Below, in pieces: positions 34,160-46,000 of a stretch of DNA of 64,000 nucleotides (position 1 is the stretch's first letter; every line of letters begins with the position of its first letter). A program made the translations under genes and the position numbers. The stretch spans positions 124,001 to 188,000 of the forward strand of contig NZ_JBFAPA010000017.1 in NCBI RefSeq assembly GCF_040675465.1. The letters are read 5' to 3'. The DNA is from Kibdelosporangium sp040675465 (GTDB lineage Bacteria > Actinomycetota > Actinomycetes > Mycobacteriales > Pseudonocardiaceae). The notes under the pieces were generated by a model. That model was not told the DNA's origin, ran no database searches, and saw only the letters and a program-made list of their open reading frames with translations.

Positions 34160-34993
34160 TCAGCGCTTCTTGCCGGTACGGCGGCGACGGACGATCATGC
34201 TGTCGCTCGCCTTGCGGCGACGGGTCCGGCCTTCGGGCTTACCGGCCGGGTTGACCGGGTGCCGACCACCGGAGGTCTTGCCTTCACCACCACCGTGCGG
34301 GTGGTCGACCGGGTTCATGGCCACACCGCGGACGGTCGGACGCTTGCCCTTCCACCGCATCCGGCCTGCCTTGCCCCAGTTGATGTTCGCCTGCTCCGCG
34401 TTGCCGACGGCACCGATGGTGGCGCGGCAGCGGACGTCGACGTTGCGGATCTCACCGGACGGCATGCGCAGCTGCGCCAGCGCGCCCTCACGGGCGACCA
34501 GCTGCACGCTCGCACCGGCCGACCGGGCGATCTTGGCGCCGCCACCGGGCCGCAGCTCGATGGCGTGGATCACGGTGCCCACCGGGATGTTGCGCAGCGG
34601 CAGGTTGTTGCCCGGCTTGATGTCGGCCTTGGGGCCGTTCTCGATCGGGTCGCCCTGGCGCAGCTTGTCCGGCGCGATGATGTAGCGCTTCTCGCCGTCC
34701 GCGTAGTGCAGCAGCGCGATGCGGGCGGTGCGGTTCGGGTCGTACTCGATGTGTGCGACCTTGGCCGGCACGCCGTCCTTGTCGTTGCGCCGGAAGTCGA
34801 TCAGCCGGTACGCGCGCTTGTGACCGCCACCCTTGTGCCGGGTGGTGATCTTGCCGTGCGCGTTGCGGCCGCCCTTCTTGTTCAGCGGACGGACCAGCGA
34901 CTTCTCCGGGTGGTCCCGGGTGATCTCGGCGAAGTCCGAGACGCTGGAGCCACGACGGCCCGGCGTCGTCGGCTTGTACTTGCGGATGCCCAT
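34160..34993 (-). CDS. rplB: 50S ribosomal protein L2
   Basis: L2 (277 residues) is a primary 23S rRNA-binding protein essential for subunit association and peptidyl transfer. Key stretches are MGIRKYKPTTPGRRGSSVSD, HKRAYRLIDFRRNDKDGVPA, the conserved loop VDHPHGGGEGKTSGGRHPV, and a basic Arg/Lys end. Length and layout are normal. Confidence 0.97.
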   Translation of the reverse strand: MGIRKYKPTTPGRRGSSVSDFAEITRDHPEKSLVRPLNKKGGRNAHGKITTRHKGGGHKRAYRLIDFRRNDKDGVPAKVAHIEYDPNRTARIALLHYADGEKRYIIAPDKLRQGDPIENGPKADIKPGNNLPLRNIPVGTVIHAIELRPGGGAKIARSAGASVQLVAREGALAQLRMPSGEIRNVDVRCRATIGAVGNAEQANINWGKAGRMRWKGKRPTVRGVAMNPVDHPHGGGEGKTSGGRHPVNPAGKPEGRTRRRKASDSMIVRRRRTGKKR

Positions 34994-35014
34994 CTCTTCG
35001 AGTTCCTCGTTCCC

Positions 35015-35314
35015 TTAGGCGGCCGGGCCGCCGAAGATCTCGATCGGCTTGCTGTCGGCGGAGATCGTGACGATGGCGCGCTTGGTGTCCTTGCGCTTGC
35101 CGTAGCCGGTGCGGGTGCGCTTGCGCTTGCCCTGCCGGTTCAGCGTGTTCACGCTGATCACCTTGACGCCGAACACCTTCTCGACGGCGATCTTGATGGC
35201 CGTCTTGTTCGCGTCCGGGGACACGACGAAGGTGTACTTGTTCTCCTCGAGCAGCCCGTAGGACTTCTCGGAGATGACCGGCGCGCGCAGGATGTCGCGG
35301 GGGTCGGGAATCAC
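35015..35314 (-). CDS. rplW: 50S ribosomal protein L23
   Basis: L23 (99 residues) sits at the peptide exit and docks trigger factor and SRP. It starts MIPDPRDILRAPVISEKSYG and contains EENKYTFVVSPDANKTAIKI and VFGVKVISVNTLNRQGKRKR. Its GTG/ATG start overlaps the rplD stop by four bases. Confidence 0.97.
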   Translation of the reverse strand: MIPDPRDILRAPVISEKSYGLLEENKYTFVVSPDANKTAIKIAVEKVFGVKVISVNTLNRQGKRKRTRTGYGKRKDTKRAIVTISADSKPIEIFGGPAA

Positions 35315-36000
35315 TTGTCCTCCTCCTCGACCTCACTCGACCGAGCGGTGGCCTTGGCGGAGCGGCCGCTGATCGGGCCGGCGACGAAGGCCTCGTAGGC
35401 GTCCTTGGTGAACACCACGGCGAAGTTGTTGATCACGTCGTAGGTGTTCAGCTGGTCCGGCCACAGCACGTGGACGTTGTCCAGGTTGCGCACCGACAGC
35501 AGGTTCAGCTCGTCGTCCCGGTTGAGCACGACCAGCACGCGCCTGGCGTCGGTCAGCGCGGCCAGGGCCTTGCGGGCGTCCTTGGTGGACGGCGTCTCGC
35601 CGGTCACCAGCGAGGACACGATGAACAGCTGCTCGTCACGGGCCCGGTCGGACAGGGCACCGCGCAGGGCGGCGGCCTTCATCTTCTTCGGGGTCCGCTG
35701 GGAGTAGTCGCGGGGAGTGGGGCCGTGCACGACGCCACCGCCGACGAACTGCGGCGCCCGGGTCGAACCCTGGCGGGCGCGGCCGGTGCCCTTCTGGCGG
35801 TACGGCTTCTTGCCACCACCGCGAACCTCGCCGCGGGTCTTGGTGTCGTGTGTGCCCTGGCGGGCGGCGGCCTGCTGGGCCACGACGACCTGGTGGATCA
35901 GCGGGATGTTCGCCTGGACATCGAAGACGGCCGCGGGCAGCTCGACGCTGCCATCGGTCTTGCCGTCCGGGGTGCGAACGTCAACGCTGGTCATCTTCAC
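35311..36000 (-). CDS. rplD: 50S ribosomal protein L4
   Basis: L4 (229 residues) forms part of the exit tunnel and, in E. coli, autoregulates the S10 operon. The tunnel loop region is TKTRGEVRGGGKKPYRQKGT and GRARQGSTRAPQFVGGGVVH; the C-terminal globular part includes ALTDARRVLVVLNRDDE. The GTG at 36000 overlaps the rplC stop (GTGA); ATG 35994 is an alternative. Confidence 0.97.
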   Translation of the reverse strand: MKMTSVDVRTPDGKTDGSVELPAAVFDVQANIPLIHQVVVAQQAAARQGTHDTKTRGEVRGGGKKPYRQKGTGRARQGSTRAPQFVGGGVVHGPTPRDYSQRTPKKMKAAALRGALSDRARDEQLFIVSSLVTGETPSTKDARKALAALTDARRVLVVLNRDDELNLLSVRNLDNVHVLWPDQLNTYDVINNFAVVFTKDAYEAFVAGPISGRSAKATARSSEVEEEDK

Positions 36001-36647
36001 GCACCACCCTTCGCGGCACTCTTGAGGAACACGAGGCCGCCCTTGGGGCCGGGCACCGCGCCCTTGATCAGGATCAGACCGGACTCGGCGTCGACCCGGT
36101 GCACGGTCAGGTTCTGGGTGGTCACCTTGACGTGACCCATCCGGCCGGCCATGCGCAGGCCCTTGAACACGCGGCCCGGGGTGGCGCAGCCGCCGATCGA
36201 GCCCGGGGAGCGGTGCTTGCGCTGGGTGCCGTGCGAGGCGCTCAGGCCCTTGAAGCCGTGGCGCTTCATCACACCGGCGTAGCCCTTGCCCTTGCTGGTG
36301 CCGGTCACGTCGATCTCGGTGCCCGCCTCGAACACCTCGGCGGTGATCTCCTGGCCGACCGTGTACTCGCCGGCGTCGGTGGTCCGCAGCTCGGCGAGGT
36401 AGCGCCGAGGGGTCACACCGGCCTTGCTGAAGTGCCCGGTCTCGGGCTTGTTGACCTTGCGCGGGTCGATGGCGCCGAAGGCCAGTTGCACCGCGACGTA
36501 GCCGTCGGTCTCCTGGGTGCGAACCTGGGTCACCACGTTCGGCCCGGCCTGGACGACGGTCACCGGGACGACCCGGTTGGCCTCGTCGAAGACCTGGGTC
36601 ATACCGAGCTTGGTGCCCAGAATGCCCTTCACTTGCCTGTCAGACAT
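35997..36647 (-). CDS. rplC: 50S ribosomal protein L3
   Basis: L3 (216 residues) binds near the 3' end of 23S rRNA and reaches the peptidyl-transferase centre. It starts MSDRQVKGILGTKLGMTQVF and contains HGTQRKHRSPGSIGGCATPG and RVFKGLRMAGRMGHVKVTTQ, which are diagnostic. It follows rpsJ by 39 bp. Confidence 0.97.
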   Translation of the reverse strand: MSDRQVKGILGTKLGMTQVFDEANRVVPVTVVQAGPNVVTQVRTQETDGYVAVQLAFGAIDPRKVNKPETGHFSKAGVTPRRYLAELRTTDAGEYTVGQEITAEVFEAGTEIDVTGTSKGKGYAGVMKRHGFKGLSASHGTQRKHRSPGSIGGCATPGRVFKGLRMAGRMGHVKVTTQNLTVHRVDAESGLILIKGAVPGPKGGLVFLKSAAKGGA

Positions 36648-36686
36648 GGTCTCGTTCTCTCCGCTGCGTTTCTCGCGCGCAGGCGC

Positions 36687-36992
36687 TTACTGGATGTTGA
36701 CGTCGACGCTGGCCGGCAGGTCGATGCGCATGAGCGCGTCGACCGTCTTCGGCGTCGGGTCGAGGATGTCGATCAGACGCTTGTGCGTGCGCATCTCGAA
36801 GTGCTCGCGCGAGTCCTTGTACTTGTGCGGCGAGCGGATGACGCAGTAGACGTTCTTCTCGGTCGGCAGCGGCACCGGCCCGACGACCCGGGCGCCGGTA
36901 CGCGTCACGGTCTCGACGATCTTGCGCGCGGAGGCGTCGATCGCCTCGTGGTCGTAGGCCTTGAGCCGGATGCGGATCTTCTGTCCCGCCAT
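36687..36992 (-). CDS. rpsJ: 30S ribosomal protein S10 (NusE)
   Basis: S10 (101 residues) is a head protein of the small subunit and doubles as NusE in transcription antitermination. It starts MAGQKIRIRLKAYDHEAIDA and includes VGPVPLPTEKNVYCVIRSPH and FEMRTHKRLIDILDPTPKTV. ATG 36992 is preceded by GGAAGGAACGG. It is the first gene of the S10 operon after a 389-bp gap to tuf. Confidence 0.97.
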   Translation of the reverse strand: MAGQKIRIRLKAYDHEAIDASARKIVETVTRTGARVVGPVPLPTEKNVYCVIRSPHKYKDSREHFEMRTHKRLIDILDPTPKTVDALMRIDLPASVDVNIQ

Positions 36993-37025
36993 GGTGGCTT
37001 TGCCGTTCCTTCCGTGATGTCCCTT

Positions 37026-37039
37026 GTCAGAGCTCTGAC
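37026..37039. promoter_or_regulatory. Perfect 14-bp palindrome in the rpsJ leader
   Basis: GTCAGAGCTCTGAC is fully self-complementary and is followed by CGGCCAGGATGGCCG, another short inverted repeat. Both lie 34-65 bp upstream of rpsJ. They could be an operator or a leader hairpin. Confidence 0.4.
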
Positions 37040-37273
37040 CGGCCAGGATGGCCGATCTGGAGACTCCGCTCCCCTGTTCACAAGTCATGGTCCCCGGTCC
37101 ACGAGGTCGGGCGTGTCGCCGTAACACTCACAGACCGGTCCCACTGTCGTTTTCGTCCTCGCGGGGAGAACCTGACGTCTGTGGGACGGGCGGCCGGAAG
37201 CTCAACAGAATTCCCGGCATAACCCTTGGTTGTCCAACGTGGCGGTGTTCTAGCTCCACCGCCCTCGCGCGGA

Positions 37274-37306
37274 GGCGGCCGGTTTCCGCGAGGAAACCCG
37301 GCCGCC
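37274..37306 (-). terminator. Hairpin terminator after tuf
   Basis: Arms GGCGGCCGGTTTCC (37274-37287) and GGAAACCCGGCCGCC (37292-37306) pair with one bulged base around a 4-nt GCGA loop, about 75 bp past the tuf stop. No T-run follows, as is common in actinobacteria. Confidence 0.6.
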
Positions 37307-37381
37307 CCACGACGAGCAACTTATACAGGATGCCATACCGAAATATGGCGTCCAAATCGGGGTCCGAAAATCGGACCTAGA

Positions 37382-38575
37382 TCACTTGATGATCTTGGTC
37401 AGCGTTCCGGCGCCCACGGTCCGGCCACCCTCACGGATGGTGAACCGCATGCCCTCGTCCATCACGATCGGCTGGATCAGCTGGACGGACATCTTGGTGT
37501 CGTCGCCCGGCATGACCATCTCGGTGCCCTCGGGGAGGGTCACGACGCCGGTCACGTCGGTGGTGCGGAAGTAGAACTGCGGCCGGTAGTTCTGGAAGAA
37601 CGGCGTGTGCCGGCCACCCTCGTCCTTGGACAGGATGTAGACCTGCGCCTCGAACTCGGTGTGCGGGGTGGAGGTGCCGGGCTTGGCCACGACCATGCCG
37701 CGCTCGACGTCCTCGCGCTTGACACCGCGGACCAGCAGACCGACGTTGTCACCGGCCTGGCCCTGGTCGAGCAGCTTGCGGAACATCTCGACGCCGGTGA
37801 CCGTCGTCTTGGTGGCCTTCTCCCGGATGCCCAGGATCTCGACCTCCTCGTTGACGTTGATCACGCCGCGCTCGATACGACCGGTGACGACGGTGCCACG
37901 ACCGGTGATCGTGAAGACGTCCTCGATCGGCATCAGGAACGGACGGTCGGTCTCGCGGACCGGCTCCGGGATGTTCTCGTCGACGGCGTCGAGCAGCTCG
38001 AGCAGCTTGGCCGACCACTCGGGGTCACCCTCGAGGGCCTTCAGCGCCGAGACGCGGACCACGGGGACGTCGTCGCCCGGGAACTCGTACTCGGACAGCA
38101 GCTCGCGGACCTCGAGCTCGACGAGCTCGAGGATCTCCTCGTCGTCCACCATGTCGGACTTGTTCAGCGCGACGATGATGTACGGCACGCCGACCTGACG
38201 GGCGAGCAGCACGTGCTCCTTCGTCTGCGGCATCGGGCCGTCGGTAGCGGCGACCACCAGGATCGCGCCGTCCATCTGGGCGGCACCGGTGATCATGTTC
38301 TTGATGTAGTCAGCGTGACCCGGGCAGTCGACGTGCGCGTAGTGCCGCTTCTCGGTCTGGTACTCGATGTGAGCGATCGAGATGGTGATACCGCGCTGCT
38401 TCTCCTCCGGCGCCTTGTCGATCTCGTCGAACGGCGTGAAGGGGTTGAGGTCCGGGTACTTGTCGTGCAGGACCTTGGAGATGGCCGCGGTAAGCGTCGT
38501 CTTGCCGTGGTCGATGTGACCGACGGTGCCGATGTTGACGTGCGGCTTGGTCCGCTCGAACTTCGCCTTCGCCAC
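37382..38575 (-). CDS. tuf: Elongation factor Tu
   Basis: EF-Tu delivers aminoacyl-tRNA to the ribosome in a GTP-dependent way. The 397-residue protein shows all G motifs: GHIDHGKTTLT, the switch region GITISIAHIEYQT, DCPGHADY and NKSDM. Domains 2 and 3 follow, ending GGRTVGAGTLTKI. The gene lies 143 bp after fusA, with a small hairpin (GGCGAAA/TTTCGCC, 38611-38631) in that gap. Confidence 0.98.
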   Translation of the reverse strand: MAKAKFERTKPHVNIGTVGHIDHGKTTLTAAISKVLHDKYPDLNPFTPFDEIDKAPEEKQRGITISIAHIEYQTEKRHYAHVDCPGHADYIKNMITGAAQMDGAILVVAATDGPMPQTKEHVLLARQVGVPYIIVALNKSDMVDDEEILELVELEVRELLSEYEFPGDDVPVVRVSALKALEGDPEWSAKLLELLDAVDENIPEPVRETDRPFLMPIEDVFTITGRGTVVTGRIERGVINVNEEVEILGIREKATKTTVTGVEMFRKLLDQGQAGDNVGLLVRGVKREDVERGMVVAKPGTSTPHTEFEAQVYILSKDEGGRHTPFFQNYRPQFYFRTTDVTGVVTLPEGTEMVMPGDDTKMSVQLIQPIVMDEGMRFTIREGGRTVGAGTLTKIIK

Positions 38576-38718
38576 TGGATTGTCCTCCTGGACTTGTTCT
38601 TATCCGATGGGGCGAAACAATAGATTTCGCCTCGCCCCGCCGGCTCATCAGGGTCGGTTGTGCGGACCCCGGGGGAACCCCGGAGAGCCCACACGTTGTG
38701 TGGTGCTCCGGTGAGGGG

Positions 38719-40818
<2,100 letters not shown>

Positions 40819-40860
40819 GAGAATCTTCCCCTGTCTTGCAGAGCTCGAGACTGGTCTACG

Positions 40861-41331
40861 TCACCAGCGGTAGTGGGCGAAGGCCTTGTTCGACTCGGCC
40901 ATCTTGTGCGTGTCCTCGCGCCGCTTGACGCTGGCGCCGAGACCGTTGCTCGCGTCGAGCAGCTCGTTCATCAGCCGCTCCACCATGGTCTTCTCCCGGC
41001 GGCTGCGGGAGTAGCTGACCAGCCAGCGCAGCGCCAGCGTGGTGCTGCGGCCCGGCTTGACCTCGATCGGCACCTGGTAGGTGGCGCCACCGACGCGGCG
41101 GCTCTTCACCTCGATGGTGGGCTTCACGTTGTCCAGCGCGCGCTTGAGCGTGACCACCGGGTCGGTGCTGGTCTTCTCGCGGGCGCCCTCGAGGGCGCCG
41201 TAGACGATCTTCTCCGCGACGGAGCGCTTGCCGTCCCGCAGCACCTTGTTGATCAGCTGCGTGACCAGCGGCGAGCTGTAGACCGGGTCGGAGATCAGCG
41301 GCCGCTTCGGGGCCGGTCCCTTGCGGGGCAT
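40861..41331 (-). CDS. rpsG: 30S ribosomal protein S7
   Basis: S7 (156 residues) nucleates assembly of the small-subunit head. It starts MPRKGPAPKRPLISDPVYSS and contains KPTIEVKSRRVGGATYQVPI and the ending KREDTHKMAESNKAFAHYRW, typical of the family. It starts one base after the rpsL stop. Confidence 0.97.
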   Translation of the reverse strand: MPRKGPAPKRPLISDPVYSSPLVTQLINKVLRDGKRSVAEKIVYGALEGAREKTSTDPVVTLKRALDNVKPTIEVKSRRVGGATYQVPIEVKPGRSTTLALRWLVSYSRSRREKTMVERLMNELLDASNGLGASVKRREDTHKMAESNKAFAHYRW

Positions 41332-41332
41332 G

Positions 41333-41707
41333 TCAGCTCTTCTCCTTCTTCGCGCCGTAGCGGCTGCGCGCCTGCTTGCGGTTCTTCACGCCCTGCGTGT
41401 CCAGCGAGCCACGGATGATCTTGTAGCGAACACCGGGGAGGTCCTTCACACGACCGCCACGCACGAGCACCATCGAGTGCTCCTGGAGGTTGTGACCCTC
41501 ACCGGGGATGTAGGCGGTGACCTCGATGCCGCTGGTCAACTTCACACGGGCGACCTTGCGCAGCGCCGAGTTCGGCTTCTTCGGAGTGGTGGTGTACACG
41601 CGTGTGCACACACCGCGCCGCTGCGGGCTCCCCTTGAGCGCCGCGGTCTTGGTCTTGGCGACCTTGTCCTGGCGGCCCTTTCGGACCAGCTGCTGGATCG
41701 TGGGCAT
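41333..41707 (-). CDS. rpsL: 30S ribosomal protein S12
   Basis: S12 (124 residues) controls decoding fidelity. It starts MPTIQQLVRKGRQDKVAKTK. The streptomycin-sensitive residues K43 (in TTPKKPNSALRK) and K88 (in GGRVKDLPGVRY) are both wild type. It is the first gene of the str operon and is divergent from the effector operon. Confidence 0.98.
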   Translation of the reverse strand: MPTIQQLVRKGRQDKVAKTKTAALKGSPQRRGVCTRVYTTTPKKPNSALRKVARVKLTSGIEVTAYIPGEGHNLQEHSMVLVRGGRVKDLPGVRYKIIRGSLDTQGVKNRKQARSRYGAKKEKS

Positions 41708-42155
41708 GGACCGGCTTTCTCTACGACTGCATCTACTTGGCGTTGTCCCTGGTTACAGCGCTTCCGCCCTGGCCCCGCCGTAACCCGAGGTCGGGCGTGT
41801 CGCCTGCCTCGTACGGCCCGTGCGGGACTGCGCCACCTGAACAACTGCGGCATCCCAACGGGGTTTGGGAGGACTCCGACGTGCGACCCGAGGCTTTCAC
41901 ACACTCGATGGCACACGGAGCGGCCCGACATCAGTCGGGCACGGTTAGCAAAGATACCCGGCCTGATCGCCGGATCAAAACCGGGGCCCCCTGACCAAGT
42001 GCGCGATGGCGTTTGCCCAGGCCGAGGGGGTGGGTCACGAGATCGTCACGGCGGGCGACACCGCACAGCACTGTACGCAAAACCACCCGGACTGTCAGAC
42101 CGCCCGGGTACATTCCGTCACGACAGAGGACCCGACAAGCCGGGGGGCGAGGGGT
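41708..42155. other. Divergent intergenic region, rpsL and effector operon
   Basis: These 448 bp separate rpsL from the YbaB-like gene. The open frame that continues upstream of 42156 has poor codon bias and no domain, so I treat it as non-coding. The interval holds a GCCCGAC/GTCGGGC hairpin at 41923-41940 and a candidate rpsL promoter at 41951-41978. Promoters for both directions are expected here. Confidence 0.5.
41951..41978 (-). promoter_or_regulatory. Candidate rpsL promoter
   Basis: On the minus strand TTGATC (41978-41973) and TATCTT (41956-41951) are spaced by 16 bp. They resemble primary-sigma -35 and -10 boxes. The implied leader is about 235 nt and would include the hairpin at 41923-41940. 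Confidence 0.35.
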
Positions 42156-42677
42156 TTGTCCGCACCGGACGACGAGTACGCGCAGCTGGCCGCGCGCAAC
42201 GCCGCCATGCGCAGCCAGGTCGACGACATGATGGCCGACCTGCGGCGGCGCACGGAGGAGCTCAAAGAGGCCCAGGAGCGGATGGCCCAGCTGACCGGCG
42301 AGGCCAGCTCCGCCGACGGGATCGTGACCGCCCAGGTGGACCGGACCGGGCTGCTCACCTCGCTGACGCTGTCCTCGCGCGCGTTCGACCGCGGTACCCC
42401 CGAGCAGCTGGCGGCCGAGATCACCAGGGTGGTCCGCAAGGCCGCGGCGAGCGTGCGGGTCGAGGTGACCCGTGAGGTCCAGGCACTGACCCCCGGCGAG
42501 GACATGGTCGACCTGCCGGACCTCGTGCCGGGCGCCCCCTCGCTGCGTGAACTGTTCAAAGTGGACCTGCCGGAAGAGGACGAGGAAGAGCCCGAGGGCG
42601 ACGTCGCGGACGACGACTACTACGCCAACCAGAAGATGTGGAACCGCGACGAGCCGCAGAGGCCGAACGAATGGTGA
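42156..42677 (+). CDS. YbaB/EbfC-family protein at head of effector operon
   Basis: The core of about 173 residues has a coiled-coil helix (RSQVDDMMADLRRRTEELKE), then a compact beta/alpha part (GIVTAQVDRTGLLTSLTLSS) and an acidic tail ending NEW. This is the YbaB/EbfC DNA-binding-like fold that is often paired with WXG100 toxins in actinobacteria. No ATG fits; I chose TTG 42156, which has GGGGGCGAGGGG just before it. ATG 42006 is the upstream alternative but that region looks non-coding. Its stop overlaps the next gene. Confidence 0.75.
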   Translation: MSAPDDEYAQLAARNAAMRSQVDDMMADLRRRTEELKEAQERMAQLTGEASSADGIVTAQVDRTGLLTSLTLSSRAFDRGTPEQLAAEITRVVRKAAASVRVEVTREVQALTPGEDMVDLPDLVPGAPSLRELFKVDLPEEDEEEPEGDVADDDYYANQKMWNRDEPQRPNEW

Positions 42678-43003
42678 CATCGGGCTCGGGGTCGCCGATG
42701 GAGATGGACCCGGACGGCGTCCGGGCGGGCGCGGGCAGGCTGCGGCCGGCCGGCACCGAGTTCCAGGGCAAGGCGGCCGCGTTGCTGCGCAAACTCCAGG
42801 CCGAGGGCCCCTGCTGGGGTGACGACGAGACCGGGCAAGCGTTTGCGAAGGACTACGTCCCGGCCGCGGACGCGATCAGCCAGGCAGTGTCCGATGTGGC
42901 CAACGCCCTGGTCCAGATCGCCGACAACCTCAAGACCCAGGCCGACCGGACCCAGCAGACCGACCAGGGCGCGGCGCAGACCTTCAAGAACCAGCAGGTC
43001 TGA
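42674..43003 (+). CDS. WXG100-like ESX partner protein
   Basis: The 109-residue helical protein carries a variant WxG turn (C-W48-G49-D) between two helices and a C-terminal helix rich in Gln/Asp (ADNLKTQADRTQQTDQGA). It lacks a signal peptide. GTG 42674 gives a four-base GTGA overlap with the upstream stop; ATG 42671 is an alternative. Position directly before the giant toxin suggests it is the toxin's secretion partner or chaperone. Confidence 0.8.
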   Translation: MTSGSGSPMEMDPDGVRAGAGRLRPAGTEFQGKAAALLRKLQAEGPCWGDDETGQAFAKDYVPAADAISQAVSDVANALVQIADNLKTQADRTQQTDQGAAQTFKNQQV

Positions 43004-43004
43004 C

Positions 43005-46000
43005 ATGGGCATCGAGGTTCCGGAGTTCGTCAAGACCATCTCGCCATGGGTGCTGGGCTCCGACTGGCCGAAGGGTGACGAGACGGCGGTCCTGCGCCTC
43101 GCCGACGCCTGGGACCAGGCCGCCCGCGACGTCGAGTCGGCGATGACCGCGGCCACCTCGGCGGTCCGCGACGCCCGCAGCCACATGGAAGGCGACGCGG
43201 CCAAGGCCTTCGACGAGTTCTGGGCGAAGTTCGTCAACGGCGAGGACGCGGCGTTCCCCCAGCTGAAATCCGGCTCCGAGCAGCTCGCCAAGGCCTGCCG
43301 CAACTGCGCCATGGAGATCGAGTACGCCAAGCTCTCGATCATCGCGTCGCTGATCGCCCTGGTCATCCAGATCGCCGCGATGATCGCCGCCGCGTTCGCC
43401 ACCTTCGGCGCCTCCACGGCCGGTATCCCGGTCGCGCAGATGGGCTGCCGCCAGGTGATCATGACGATCATCCGCAGGCTGATCAAGGCGGTCGGCGACC
43501 AGGCGGGCAAGAGCCTGCTGCGCAGGCTGGCGGTGGGCGTGGCCACCGAGGTCGCCTCGAACGTGGCCATCGACGGGGCCGTGCAGCTGTTCCAGATGGC
43601 GGAGGGCACCCGGCAGGACTTCGACGTCAGCAAGACCCTGGACGCGGCCAAGTCCGGGGCGATCTCGGGTGTGGTCGGCGTCGGGGTCGCGGCCGGGATG
43701 GGCAAGACCTTCGGCAAGGTGCTCGGCGAAGAGGGCAGCCACATCGCCGCCGACGTGGCCGAGGGCGGGCTGGGCAAGGCGCTGCCCGGTATCGGCAAGG
43801 CCATGGTCCGCGAGGGCATCGAGGAAGGCGTCACCGGCGCCGCGTCGACCGCGGTCGAGGGCGCCATGTCGGGGAACTTCAGCCTGGAGGACGTGGCCAA
43901 GGGCGCCACCTCCGGTGCCGTCAGCGGCGCCTTCGAGGGCGGCAAGGGCCACATCTCGGACATCCACACGGCGAAGACCACGGTCCCGGACGTCAACAGC
44001 GGCACGAACATCACCAGCCGCATGGACCCCACCGGGTCTACTCAGGACAACACCGAGAACCCGTCGGCGTCTTCTGCCTCGACGTCCTCCTCGTCGCCCT
44101 CGCCTTCGTCCTCGTCCTCCGCGTCGTCGCCGGAGTCCACTCCGGACCCGCGTCCGTCCAAAGACGACTCGGTGGCCACCTCGGGCTTCGCCCCCGAACC
44201 ACCCCCAGACACCCCCGCGCACAACCAACCGGCCGAGACCGCCACCCCAGGCGCCACGGCCAGCGCCCCCTCCGGTGCGGCGCCACCAAGCAATGCCGCA
44301 CCGGCAGCCTCCAGCAGCGGGACACCCTCCAGCAGTGCGGCACCCTCCACCAGCGGCACCCAATCCTCTGGCGGCAGCCCCGCATCCAGCCCTGGCAACC
44401 CTGCATCCAGCTCCGGCAGCCCCGCATCCAGTCCCGGCAGCCCTGCGCCCAGTCCCGGCAGCCCTGCGCCCAGTCCCGGCAGCCCTGCGTCCAGCGCTGG
44501 CGGCCCGTCACCCACCAGCAACACCCCGTCTGCTGGCAGCCCAGCGTCCTCCGCGACTGGCACCGGCAGTCCCTCTCCCACCAGCAGCACTTCCTCTCCG
44601 GGTGGCAGCCCCGCATCCGGCTCCGGCAACCCGTCGTCGCCGACAACCGGCGCCACGCCCGCCACCACTTCGCACCCCGGCAGCAGTCCTGCGGGTCCCG
44701 GCAGTCCATCGCCCACCACCAGCGCAACACCTGCACCTTCGGTGGGCAGCACCCCGCATCCCAACGGCAGCCCCTCGTCCTCCGCCACCGGCCCCGGCAA
44801 CCCGCCACCCACCAGCAGCACTCCATCTCCAGCTGGCAGCCCCGTATCCGCAGCAGCCGGTCCCGGCAATGCGCCGCCCACCAGCAGCGCAACACCGCCG
44901 CCTTCAGCTGGCAGCACCCCGCATCCCGGTGGCAGCCCGTCCTCCTCCGCCACCGGCTCCGGCGGCCCGTCACCCACCAGCGGCACATCGACCCCGGCGC
45001 CGTCACCCGCCAGCCACCCTCCAGCGCCTGTGGCAGGTACGCCTGGTCCCCCTACGCCATCCACGGGTGGTCTTAGTCCGCACACGACCGGCGGCCCCGC
45101 CAGGACGACCGGGCCGGAGGCGTCCCACAGAGACGAGCAGACCCGCCAGGATGTCAGTGCGCAGTCGGTAGCGCCCCCGCAGGGGCTTGCGGGTCCGCGC
45201 GGTCCACAAGAGACGCCGACGCGCCGCCCCGATGCCGCTGCGATGGGGGAAGGGCCGTCGCCTGTAGGGGATCCCGGTGGCCAACGGCCAAGCCCGTACC
45301 CGCGCGCAACGGCAACTCCCGCGCAGCCGGTTCACCGGAACGCACCTGACCAGTCGCCAAGGCCTCAGCCAAGCCCAGCAACACAACCACCCGGCGCTCC
45401 ACCACGGTCCACAACGGACACAGGCCAGCGCCCCAGCCCACACCCCCGCTCGTCCGCTCAGGACACAGGCAACAGGCCGGGCCCACAGTCCACACCGGAC
45501 GCCGGACAGTCCCGCACCACACCGGACCCCCGACGTCAGCCCGGCCCAGACCCCCGCGACACTCCGAGCATTGGACAACGCCCCAGTCCGGACTCTCGCA
45601 TCCCGCCAGACCCCACCCGCAGGCCGGGACCAGACCCACGGAACACCCCCGCCGGTCCGGACTCCCGGGACACCCCAAGCGCCGGACACCAACCCGGTCC
45701 AGACTCCAGGACCACACCCGACCCCACCCGCCAGCCGGGGCGGGACACCGCGGGCACCGAACAACATCCCGGCCCCGCACCGGATTCCGCCCACCGGCCC
45801 AGCCCAGACCCCCGCGACACCCCCAGCGCCGAACGACGACCCGGCCCAGACTCCCAGGACACCACGGGCACCGGACATCCAGAGCCTGGTTCGCCGCATC
45901 AAGGTGATCCGCCGACGCCGGGTGGGCCTGCGACGGGGTTCGCTGGGGATGCACAGCCGCCGGCGGGGCACGAGCCTCGGCGCGCGCCGTTGCTGGACGA

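Larger units (their letters stand above)
36993..37381. promoter_or_regulatory. tuf-rpsJ intergenic region, likely holding the S10 promoter and leader
   Basis: No ORF of note lies here. It contains the tuf terminator at 37274-37306, a second GGCGGTG/CACCGCC hairpin at about 37241-37263, and a perfect 14-bp palindrome at 37026-37039 just before the rpsJ ribosome-binding site. The length and position fit an S10 operon promoter and leader, but I could not assign a -35/-10 pair with confidence. Confidence 0.45.

Noticed and set aside
42006..42155. N-terminal extension of the YbaB-like protein from ATG 42006
   Set aside because: The 50 extra codons have weak codon bias, no ribosome-binding site and no match to the fold, so the TTG at 42156 was preferred.
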